Of a stretch of DNA of 63,499 nt, positions 16,845-24,241 are shown in pieces (the stretch's first letter is position 1; each line of letters begins with the position of its first letter). The DNA comes from Clostridiales bacterium. Lineage in GTDB: Bacteria > Bacillota > Clostridia > Christensenellales > CAG-138. Location of the stretch: NCBI GenBank assembly GCA_004556165.1, contig SFIR01000009.1, positions 1-63,499 on the forward strand, given 5' to 3'. The translations under genes were made by a program, and so were the position numbers. The notes below the pieces were generated by a model. The model made no database searches, had not been told where the DNA came from, and worked only from the letters and a program-made list of their open reading frames with translations.

Positions 16845-16877
16845 GATCCCTTTTCCTTTCTCTTTTGTGACTGCGGA

Positions 16878-16916
16878 TTATTTGATTGTTATGACTGTAT
16901 GGGCGGGAATGCGCAC
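16878..16916 (-). CDS. possible 12-codon leader ORF upstream of hflX
   Basis: GTG start at 16916 with AAAAGGAG 9 bp upstream encodes MRIPAHTVITIK and stops at 16878, 33 bp before hflX, inside the hflX 5' leader. No attenuator hairpin is visible between it and hflX. It could be a regulatory upstream ORF or chance. Confidence 0.3.
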   Translation of the reverse strand: MRIPAHTVITIK

Positions 16917-16950
16917 GGCAAACAACTCCTTTTCTCAAGCATATCAACTC

Positions 16951-16979
16951 ATTATACAACATTCCATTCGCTGTTTCAA
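16951..16979 (-). promoter_or_regulatory. promoter of hflX-tmk-pfk
   Basis: Minus strand TTGAAA (16974-16979), 17-bp spacer, TATAAT (16951-16956). The -35 overlaps the stop codon of the AGCS symporter gene. Confidence 0.75.
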
Positions 16980-18358
16980 TTGGAAAATTGTGAATATGCA
17001 AGGCTTTCTCTGCGAACCTCGCCCGAAAGCAGTATGAGTGCCAATAGATTCGGTATCGCCATGAGAAAATTCAGGCATTCTCCGGCGGTCCATACAGCAT
17101 CGACCTGCGCTATTGCGCCTACGATGCATAGCAGAGTATAAACTATGGCAAAGGGCTGCTCGCTCTTTTTGCCGAAAAGGTAACTTATACATTGCCTTCC
17201 GTAGACCGCCCAGCCGAGTATGGAGGTGTAGGCGAAAAGGATTATCGAAAATGATAGAAAATAGCCGACCCATTCACCGCTGAATGCGCTTTGAAATGCA
17301 AACAGCATAAGCCTTGTGCCGGAGGCGGAGGCTTCTCCGAAAGGTATGGAGGTGTTGCTTGCAAGCAGCACGAGCGCGGACATGGTGCAGATGATTATGG
17401 TATCTGCGAAAACCTCGAAGATACCGTACAGGCCCTGCTTTACGGGGTCGGTGGTGTTGACACATGCGTGAGCCATGGGCGCAGAGCCGATACCTGCTTC
17501 GTTGGAATAGACGCCCCTTGCAACACCCGTGCGGAATGCCTGCACGATACCGAAGCCGATAAAACCGCCGGCGGCTGAGCGTACAGCAAATGCTCCTTCA
17601 AAAATCAGCTTGAAAGCAGGTATGATACCGCTGCGGAAGCGGTAAAGAGCTATGATGCACACGAGCACATACCCGAGAGCCATGAACGGGACTATTATCT
17701 CGGATGCTTTTCCGATCCTTTGCACGCCTCCGATAACCACTATGCCGACCAATACTGCTGTTATTGCTCCGCTTATCAGTTTGATAATGCCCCAATTTGC
17801 CTCCGGTGATACTGAAAAGAAAAGGTCGCATGCACTTAGCGCAATGGTATTGGACTGTACAAGCGTAGTGCCGAAAAGTGCGGCGAGCGCGCCGAAGACT
17901 GCGAAGCAGCATGCAAGCGGCTTTGTATGCCTGCCGATAAAGTCTCGGCGCTTTCCAAGCCCCTTCTCAATATAGAGCATAGCTCCGCCTATATAGCCGT
18001 TATCGGTCCTCTCGCGGTATTTGATAGCAAGCACGATTTCGGAGAACTTGACGCCCATACCGATGATAGCGGCAAACCACATCCAGAATATCGCGCCGGG
18101 TCCGCCGATCACGATTGCACCGGCAACGCCTGCGATATTGGCTGTACCTATCGAGCCTCCGAGAGCGGTCGCAAGTGCCTGAAAAGGGGTAAGCCCCTGC
18201 TCGCTTTTCTTCTTTATTCCACGATTTTGCTTTCTGAAGTCAAGACATGTTCTGATTGAAGCACCGAGATTGCTTAGCTGAAACCAGCGATGGCGGTTGG
18301 ACAGATAGATTCCCGAAACCAGAAGGATTATTGCAAATACGGATTTAAATTCATTCAT
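16976..18358 (-). CDS. sodium:alanine/glycine symporter (AGCS family)
   Basis: 460 aa with about ten to eleven hydrophobic segments. The AGCS signature is present: FQALATALGGSIGTANIAGVAGAI, GGPGAIFWMW, and EAGIGSAPMAHACV near residue 290. Imports a small neutral amino acid (alanine or glycine in characterised members) with Na+. The N-terminus is slightly short and no ribosome-binding site precedes ATG 18358, so a different start or weak translation is possible. Confidence 0.92.
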   Translation of the reverse strand: MNEFKSVFAIILLVSGIYLSNRHRWFQLSNLGASIRTCLDFRKQNRGIKKKSEQGLTPFQALATALGGSIGTANIAGVAGAIVIGGPGAIFWMWFAAIIGMGVKFSEIVLAIKYRERTDNGYIGGAMLYIEKGLGKRRDFIGRHTKPLACCFAVFGALAALFGTTLVQSNTIALSACDLFFSVSPEANWGIIKLISGAITAVLVGIVVIGGVQRIGKASEIIVPFMALGYVLVCIIALYRFRSGIIPAFKLIFEGAFAVRSAAGGFIGFGIVQAFRTGVARGVYSNEAGIGSAPMAHACVNTTDPVKQGLYGIFEVFADTIIICTMSALVLLASNTSIPFGEASASGTRLMLFAFQSAFSGEWVGYFLSFSIILFAYTSILGWAVYGRQCISYLFGKKSEQPFAIVYTLLCIVGAIAQVDAVWTAGECLNFLMAIPNLLALILLSGEVRRESLAYSQFSN

Positions 18359-18437
18359 ACAGAAGCATATGCATTATGCATTGCTTTACATGACATGCAG
18401 CGCCCCAACATTTAGGGCGGAAACCTTCAAAATATAT

Positions 18438-18466
18438 TGACATTTGTGAAACATAGCAGTAAAATT
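18438..18466 (+). promoter_or_regulatory. promoter of the M29 aminopeptidase gene
   Basis: TTGACA (18438-18443), 17-bp spacer, TAAAAT (18461-18466). Confidence 0.8.
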
Positions 18467-18487
18467 AAATATGTAGATTTAGCTGTT

Positions 18488-18511
18488 CGGAGGGCAATAT
18501 GCCGCCCTCCG
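18488..18511 (+). promoter_or_regulatory. hairpin in the leader of the M29 aminopeptidase gene
   Basis: CGGAGGGC (18488-18495) can pair with GCCCTCCG (about 18503-18510), hiding a GGAGG site that would serve an upstream in-frame ATG at 18499. The real start at 18529 has its own AAGGAAG. Function uncertain. Confidence 0.35.
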
Positions 18512-18528
18512 GCGGAAAGGAAGTACGG

Positions 18529-19758
18529 ATGATAGATAAACTAAACGAATACGCACATCTGGTTATAGAGGTCGGGCTTAATGTGCAGAAAGGTCAGGAG
18601 GTTGTCATAAATTCACCTGTTGACTGTGCCTTTTTTGCGCGTCTCTGCGCAAGAGCCGCTTATGATGTCGGCGCACGCCGAGTGCATATGCAGTGGAGAG
18701 ATGATGAGATCAGCAGGGAATACTGGCTCAAAGCCGAAGATACCGTTTTTGACGAAGTCCTGCCATGGGATGTTGAACGCAATCTGACCCTTGCTAAGAA
18801 GAATGCGGCGTTTCTAAACATCAGCGCCTCAAATCCCGAAAACCTCAAGGGTGTGGATCCGAAGAGGCTCGAGCGCGCGTCAAAGGCCAATAATCAGGCC
18901 AACAAGGAATACTACACGATGCTGATGAACAGTGATTTCCCCTGGTGCGTTGCTTCCATCCCCATTCCTTCCTGGGCAATGAAGGTATTTCCGGGTGTGC
19001 CCGAAGAAGAAGCGATGGATAAGCTTTGGAATGCGATCTTCGATGCGGTGCGCATTGAAAATTGCGGAGGCGCAGTTGATCGCTGGCGCAAGCATTGTGC
19101 TTTCCTCGATGAGAAGAGCAAGAAGCTGAATGAGCTGAATTTCAAATCGCTTCATTACACCAACTCGATAGGTACGGATCTTACCATTGAGCTTCCCGAA
19201 GGCCATGTCTGGGGGGCAGGTTCCGAGTTCAGCAAGACCGGTATCGAATTCGTCGCCAATATGCCGACCGAGGAGGTATTCACTGCCCCGAAGCGTGACG
19301 GAGTGAACGGTAAGGTAGTTGCGACCAAGCCCCTTGTTATAGACGGAAATATCGTTAAGGATTTCTATATGATATTTAAGGACGGCAAGATCGTGAAAGC
19401 GCATGCGGAAGAGGGTGAAGAATACCTTCTCAATGCCATCAAAGAGGATGAGAATGCCTGCATGCTCGGCGAAGTCGCACTTGTTCAGTATGATTCTCCG
19501 ATCTCCAACAGCGGTATACTCTTCTATAACACCTTGTTTGACGAGAATGCTTCCTGCCATCTGGCTTTCGGCGCGGCATATCCCAGCTGCTTAAAGGGCG
19601 GGACCGAGCTGAGCGAAGAGGAACTGCTTGCAAAGGGCATAAATTGCAGTACTCAGCATTGCGATTTCATGGTTGGTTCTAAGGATCTTTCAATAATCGG
19701 AACCACTCATGACGGGAAGAACATTCCTGTCTTTGTTGACGGCAATTTCGCACTTTGA
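18529..19758 (+). CDS. M29-family metallo-aminopeptidase (AmpS/AmpT type)
   Basis: 409 aa, the usual M29 length. Cytoplasmic dinuclear-metal aminopeptidase that removes N-terminal residues from peptides. Family landmarks: LVIEVGLNVQKGQEVVINSP at the N-terminus, metal ligands in GEVALV (Glu), HLAFGAAYP (His) and STQHCDFMVGS (His and Asp) in the C-terminal third. ATG 18529 matches the typical family start; an ATG at 18499 is rejected because it would add ten atypical residues. Confidence 0.93.
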   Translation: MIDKLNEYAHLVIEVGLNVQKGQEVVINSPVDCAFFARLCARAAYDVGARRVHMQWRDDEISREYWLKAEDTVFDEVLPWDVERNLTLAKKNAAFLNISASNPENLKGVDPKRLERASKANNQANKEYYTMLMNSDFPWCVASIPIPSWAMKVFPGVPEEEAMDKLWNAIFDAVRIENCGGAVDRWRKHCAFLDEKSKKLNELNFKSLHYTNSIGTDLTIELPEGHVWGAGSEFSKTGIEFVANMPTEEVFTAPKRDGVNGKVVATKPLVIDGNIVKDFYMIFKDGKIVKAHAEEGEEYLLNAIKEDENACMLGEVALVQYDSPISNSGILFYNTLFDENASCHLAFGAAYPSCLKGGTELSEEELLAKGINCSTQHCDFMVGSKDLSIIGTTHDGKNIPVFVDGNFAL

Positions 19759-19796
19759 CGCGTGTAGAATCATAAACCGAAAGAGACTTTTTGCCT

Positions 19797-21356
19797 ATGA
19801 AAAAAAGAGCTGACAAAAGCAAGGTTATTAAGCTTATCATCTATGCATTGTTAGCTCTTGTTTGCTGCTTTGTATATATTAAATTCGGGATAGTCGACAG
19901 CAATAAGACCAATACTGCCCTGAACGAGACACCGAGCCCGACCGAAGCGGTAAGCCGCTATCCTTCGCGCGAAGAATTGGTTTCAAAGCTCATAGATAGC
20001 GGAATCGGCATTGCTCCGAATGCTTACAGCCGGGATGAGGACGGCAACTGTCATTATGAGCTGTCATTCGAGGATGACCGCCTCAAGGGAAGCATCCTTT
20101 TGAATCTTGACGGCATGGATAATGTTGAGTACGCATCTCTCACCCTGAGCTTCGTCCGAGCGATAACGCCGGGAAGCGAGACGGGCTCGGCAGATCAGCT
20201 GCTCAACGATGCGGACAGCATGGCCTGCCTTATTGATGTCATCAATGCATTTGTATACGCAAATGCCGATTGTCTCGGATTAACCGATGACATAGGTATC
20301 TACAATGTGCGCCTTGCCATGAACGGCATATGCAATGCTTTCTCTTCAAGGAAAGAATATGATAAAACCTACGACGGGGTCAGATATATTCTGCTCTGCC
20401 TTGACGGCGATGCGGCACATGTTGAGACCGAGATAGTTATCGGGAAAACCTCCGCGAAAAAAGATGATACGCTTTTTTTCGGGGTGATGGGGGACACTGA
20501 TACCATGATACCACAATTTCCGAATATTCCATATCAAAAAAGATTTTCATATTGTAAAGTGCTGCCGATTGGCGGTAATAGTGTTGATGAAATAACAGAA
20601 AGGCTAAGAGGCATTATAACAGTTCTTCCGCGTGCCTGTACAGCGGACGTAATCCTGTATTCAGTCATTAAGGATACCCCTGATGCATACCTTATAGACA
20701 GCAATTGCACCACGGTGAATATTGATGCCTTGATTCGCTTGCTAAGGAAAACTGCCGTAAGCAGAGATTCGAGCATATATCTGATTAAAAAGGATACTTG
20801 CTTCGGTTATGAGCTTCGCAGCTTGCATTCGGGTGAGAGAAGAAGGATTAGAAGCATGCTGAATGTATATGAAGCCTCAGCCTGCATATTGGAGGATTAT
20901 AGGGAGTGTTTGATTATGATTGCAAAAAATGATTCCTATTCGGACGACAGAGCGGACAGCGATTTGCTGACTTTCAAAGACGGCGCGGATTGCGAAACGT
21001 ACACAGGCTTTGTAATCGAAAATATGGTGCTTCCGCTTGGATTTGATGATAAGCTGAAGGGTACGCATTATGCCGCTGCGGCTGTATCAATTCAGCTTTT
21101 TAATCAGGGAGAGAGCCTGAATGAAACCTATGAGACGATTGCTGAGCTCAACAATACTTCCGCAGAAGGAGTTGAAAAGGCGATAAGGTATGCGATAGAG
21201 CAGGCATGGATGCAGGGAAATATCTATCTCCAGCATCATATGTTCGGCAATTCCGTTGATCCGAACAAGGGAAAACCGACTAATGCCGAGTTTATCAGCA
21301 CTGTGGTCAGGCATATCAAAGATATGGGAAATATCCGAACGCAGATGTTCATTTGA
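19797..21356 (+). CDS. unknown membrane-anchored extracytoplasmic protein
   Basis: 519 aa, not recognised. A positively charged N-terminus (KKRADKSKVIK) precedes one transmembrane segment (IIYALLALVCCFVYIKFGIV), so the rest should lie outside the membrane. A short Thr/Pro/Ser linker (NETPSPTEA) follows, then about 470 residues of mixed alpha/beta sequence with no visible catalytic motif. Near residues 405-505 the sequence FNQGESLNETYETIAELNNTS resembles a helical C-terminal domain. The ATG at 19797 is preferred to TTG 19791; the ribosome site is weak (AAAGAGA). Terminator at 21370. Confidence 0.7.
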   Translation: MKKRADKSKVIKLIIYALLALVCCFVYIKFGIVDSNKTNTALNETPSPTEAVSRYPSREELVSKLIDSGIGIAPNAYSRDEDGNCHYELSFEDDRLKGSILLNLDGMDNVEYASLTLSFVRAITPGSETGSADQLLNDADSMACLIDVINAFVYANADCLGLTDDIGIYNVRLAMNGICNAFSSRKEYDKTYDGVRYILLCLDGDAAHVETEIVIGKTSAKKDDTLFFGVMGDTDTMIPQFPNIPYQKRFSYCKVLPIGGNSVDEITERLRGIITVLPRACTADVILYSVIKDTPDAYLIDSNCTTVNIDALIRLLRKTAVSRDSSIYLIKKDTCFGYELRSLHSGERRRIRSMLNVYEASACILEDYRECLIMIAKNDSYSDDRADSDLLTFKDGADCETYTGFVIENMVLPLGFDDKLKGTHYAAAAVSIQLFNQGESLNETYETIAELNNTSAEGVEKAIRYAIEQAWMQGNIYLQHHMFGNSVDPNKGKPTNAEFISTVVRHIKDMGNIRTQMFI

Positions 21357-21369
21357 CGGAATACGGCAT

Positions 21370-21400
21370 GCAGCATCCTCATTGAGCGGTGCTGCTTTTT
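21370..21400 (+). terminator. terminator after the 519-aa membrane protein gene
   Basis: GCAGCATC / GGTGCTGC stem followed by six T. Confidence 0.8.
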
Positions 21401-21498
21401 TAATCCGAATACATTTTTTACGGGAAACGGCGGTTTTGTTGATTTGTGGTTTACAAACATTGGTATAATAAGCAAAAGATAAAGGGGGGAGATAAGAT

Positions 21499-21990
21499 TT
21501 GCTTCAAATTAAACATGTTTCCAAACAGTATGTCACCGGAGATCTCGCACAGAAGGCGCTGAACGATGTCAGCTTGGATTTTCGCGACAGTGAGTTCGTT
21601 GCAATTCTCGGTCACAGCGGTTCAGGCAAAACCACAATGCTGAATATCATCGGAGGCCTTGATACTGCGGACAGCGGAGATCTCATCATCAACGGTATCT
21701 CGACTGAAAAGTATAAGGATAGGGGTTGGGATACATACAGGAACCATACTATCGGCTTCATCTTTCAAAGCTATAACCTGATACCGCATCAGAGCGTTTT
21801 AGCAAATGTTGAATTGGCTTTGACGCTTTCGGGCGTATCAAAAGCGGAGCGCAAAAGGCGGGCAAAGCAGGCTCTAATGATAGGCATTATTACATATATA
21901 TCCGTCCTTGAGAGAACGCAGGAGATCGGCATACTAAGGGCGATCGGTGCATCAAAGAGAAATGTTTCGTCAGTATTCACTAATGCATAA
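21499..21990 (+). pseudogene. deletion remnant of an ABC transporter ATPase-permease (MacB/FtsX type)
   Basis: 163-codon ORF with TTG start after AAAGGGGGGAGA. Residues 1-126 are the start of a LolD/MacB-type ATPase: Walker A GHSGSGKT and Q-loop GFIFQSYNLIP are present. The sequence then jumps directly to MIGIITYISVLERTQEIGILRAIGASKRN, the typical last part of an FtsX-like permease. The signature motif, Walker B, and the permease N-terminal part are missing, and the extreme C-terminus is cut as well. This is best explained by a large in-frame deletion in an ATPase-permease fusion gene or across two adjacent genes. No function expected. Confidence 0.85.
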
Positions 21991-22038
21991 TAGCCGCAAT
22001 GCGGCTGTTTCAATTCCCTGCTAATTCCTCCATAACGC

Positions 22039-22075
22039 AAAAAACACAAAACACCCTCTCGCAGGGTGCTTTGTG
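22039..22075 (-). terminator. terminator of tRNA-Tyr
   Basis: Inverted repeat CACAAA-ACACCCT / AGGGTG-CTTTGTG (22045-22075) with six T on the minus strand at 22039-22044. Confidence 0.8.
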
Positions 22076-22078
22076 CTT

Positions 22079-22163
22079 TGGTGGACGGGGATGGATTCGA
22101 ACCATCGTAGTCTGTGACAACGGATTTACAGTCCGCTCCCTTTGGCCGCTCGGGAACCCGTCC
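22079..22163 (-). tRNA. tRNA-Tyr (anticodon GTA)
   Basis: Minus-strand 85-nt class II tRNA: acceptor GGACGGG/CCCGTCC, anticodon loop CTGTAAA (GTA), long variable arm, GGTTCGAATCC T-arm, encoded CCA. Confidence 0.95.
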
Positions 22164-22179
22164 ATAATCAACGAACAGG

Positions 22180-22208
22180 ATTATAACGCATGAATCCGCA
22201 TTTGTCAA
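22180..22208 (-). promoter_or_regulatory. promoter of tRNA-Tyr
   Basis: TTGACA (22203-22208), 17-bp spacer, TATAAT (22180-22185) on the minus strand; full consensus. Confidence 0.88.
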
Positions 22209-22305
22209 CCTATTTTGCATGGCCGGTTTATATATATTTTGCTTGCATTGAAAATTCACCGGATAAAGTTTTGTGAGGAACAGGTAAAATTCTTGTTTTT
22301 CGCTA

Positions 22306-22334
22306 TTCCTTTATTCGGTAAATTGTGGTATAAT
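22306..22334 (+). promoter_or_regulatory. promoter of the yicC operon
   Basis: Perfect TATAAT (22329-22334) with weak TTCCTT (22306-22311) at 17 bp. Just after it the 5' leader can fold by AACGCTG / CAGCGTT (about 22344-22380) close to the mRNA start. Confidence 0.6.
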
Positions 22335-22414
22335 AAAGTGTTGAACGCTGGATAGCCGTCGGATGGCGGAATGCAGCGTTGTATGACTATGAAAATATAT
22401 CGGAGGTCATTATT

Positions 22415-23293
22415 TTGGCACGCAGCATGACCGGATTCGGCCGTTCTTCCCTCAGTAACGATGGACGCGAGCTTACCGTTGAACTCAAGTCAGTCAACCA
22501 TCGTTATCTTGACATTGCTTTCCGCATGCCCCGTTCCCTCGGTTTTCTTGAGGATACGGCTCGTAATGCCATTTCAAAGCGTTTCTCTCGCGGACACATC
22601 GACGTGTTCGTAACCTATCGCAATATGCGCAGCGATTCCCGTACTGTTGTACTTGATACCGGACTCATCAGCGCATACCTTGATGCATCTAAAAGAGTGC
22701 ATGACGAATTCAAAATTGCCGATGATATGACGGTTTCAAAGCTTCTGAAGCTCCCCGATGTCGTAAATATCGTTGAAGCGGATGAGGATCAGGAAGCGGT
22801 AACCGCCTTGATGTGTTCTGCAATTGACAAGGCCTGTGATGAAATGCTTGTCATGCGAGAAAATGAAGGCGCTCGCCTCTGCACGGATCTTTTTGCAAGG
22901 CTGAATACCATTTCGGATATTCGAGATAGAATCGCAGACCGCGCACCGCTTGTGACCGAAGCATACCGAAACGACCTGAATTCCCGTATCCGCAGCCTGC
23001 TTAACGAGGTCGAAATCGACCGTGCAAGGCTTGCAACCGAGATTGCGCTCTTTGCCGACAGGGCGAATATCGACGAGGAGCTCGTCCGTCTGCGCAGCCA
23101 TATTGCTTCTGCAAATGACCTGCTCTCCTCATCGGAGCCTGTAGGGCGAAAGCTCGATTTCGTAGTTCAGGAGATGAACCGTGAATTCAACACCATCGGG
23201 TCAAAGGCTAACGATGAAAACATCGCCGCTCTCGTTATCACCGGAAAAGCGGAGCTTGAAAAGATTCGTGAGCAGATTCAGAATATCGAATAA
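22415..23293 (+). CDS. yicC: YicC-family endoribonuclease
   Basis: 292 aa, usual length. YicC/YloC proteins are endoribonucleases with roles in RNA turnover. The N-terminal RSMTGFGRSS and the ELKSVNHRYLDIAFRMP segment are diagnostic; the C-terminal DUF1732 part carries EVEIDRARLATEIALFADRANIDEE and EMNREFNTIGSKA. I chose TTG 22415 because CGGAGG (22401-22406) is 8 bp upstream and the homologous proteins start at this point. First gene of the operon with gmk, rpoZ, priA. Confidence 0.94.
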   Translation: MARSMTGFGRSSLSNDGRELTVELKSVNHRYLDIAFRMPRSLGFLEDTARNAISKRFSRGHIDVFVTYRNMRSDSRTVVLDTGLISAYLDASKRVHDEFKIADDMTVSKLLKLPDVVNIVEADEDQEAVTALMCSAIDKACDEMLVMRENEGARLCTDLFARLNTISDIRDRIADRAPLVTEAYRNDLNSRIRSLLNEVEIDRARLATEIALFADRANIDEELVRLRSHIASANDLLSSSEPVGRKLDFVVQEMNREFNTIGSKANDENIAALVITGKAELEKIREQIQNIE

Positions 23294-23305
23294 GAGGTTA
23301 GTTCT

Positions 23306-23920
23306 ATGAAAAAAGGTTTGCTTCTCGTATTATCCGGTCCCTCGGGTGTCGGCAAGGGTACTATCGGTGCCGAGCTTTTGAAGAACCATTCAGATATGTG
23401 CTTCTCCGTCTCTGCAACCACCCGTGCTATGCGTGAGGGCGAGGCCGAGGGCGTCAACTATTTCTACAAGACGACCGAAGAATTCGAAAGAATGGTTGAG
23501 CAGGATGAGTTTTTGGAATACATGTGCGTATTCGGAAAAAACTATTACGGAACTCCGCGCAAATATGTTGATTCAAAGCTCAATGAGGGCATAAGCGTAT
23601 TACTCGATATCGACGTCAAAGGTGCGATGAAGGTTAAGGAGAAGATGCCCGAGGCAGTAACCGTATTTATCGCTCCGCCGTCACTGGCTGTGCTGAAGAA
23701 CAGGCTCGTTGGGCGTGGGACGGAGAGCGAGGAGGCTATTGCAAGGCGTTTGGCTGAGTGCAAGACCGAGATCGGATACATACCCCGTTATGATTATGTG
23801 ATTATAAACGATGCTCTTGATAAGGCTGTTGCCGATATCGAGGCCATCCTTACAAGCGTAAGCCTCAAGAGCGCAAACAATACCGAGCTTGCGGACAGAC
23901 TTATAAATGAAGAATTTTAA
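23306..23920 (+). CDS. gmk: guanylate kinase
   Basis: 204 aa. Phosphorylates GMP to GDP. P-loop LSGPSGVGKGT (residues 8-18), GMP-binding segment SATTRAMREGEAEGVNYFY, and DIDVKGAMKVK. The yicC-gmk-rpoZ-priA order is typical of Firmicutes. Starts 12 bp after yicC. Confidence 0.97.
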   Translation: MKKGLLLVLSGPSGVGKGTIGAELLKNHSDMCFSVSATTRAMREGEAEGVNYFYKTTEEFERMVEQDEFLEYMCVFGKNYYGTPRKYVDSKLNEGISVLLDIDVKGAMKVKEKMPEAVTVFIAPPSLAVLKNRLVGRGTESEEAIARRLAECKTEIGYIPRYDYVIINDALDKAVADIEAILTSVSLKSANNTELADRLINEEF

Positions 23921-23953
23921 ATAATCAATCGTTAATAAGGAAAGGAACATACT

Positions 23954-24172
23954 ATGAGCCATCAGATGAACCACCCTCCCGTTGTGGAACTTGAGAAAAA
24001 AGCCGGCTGCCGCTATATGCTCGTTACCGTCGTAGCAAAGCGTGCGCGTCAGATCCTTGCGGCTGACAAGAATAACCCCGTAAAGCCCGTTGCACAGGCC
24101 GTGCAGGAGCTTGAAGACGGTGATCTGCGTATCGACTATCCGCCCGAGTACTTCGCAAATTCGGATAAATAA
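23954..24172 (+). CDS. rpoZ: RNA polymerase omega subunit
   Basis: 72 aa. Small subunit that helps fold the beta' subunit. The conserved CRYMLVTVVAKRARQI and the following KPVAQAVQELEDG segment match omega. Preceded by AAGGAAAGG. Follows gmk as expected. Confidence 0.92.
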   Translation: MSHQMNHPPVVELEKKAGCRYMLVTVVAKRARQILAADKNNPVKPVAQAVQELEDGDLRIDYPPEYFANSDK

Positions 24173-24180
24173 ACCGGTTA

Positions 24181-24212
24181 AGGTGTTTACGCCAAGACGT
24201 AAACACCTTTAT
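24181..24212 (+). terminator. hairpin between rpoZ and priA
   Basis: AGGTGTTTACG / CGTAAACACCT, an 11-bp perfect stem with a short tail (TTATT). Probably a partial terminator or mRNA processing site that lowers priA expression relative to rpoZ. Confidence 0.65.
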
Positions 24213-24241
24213 TCCATTTGGCATGAAAGGAGGCGAACGGC

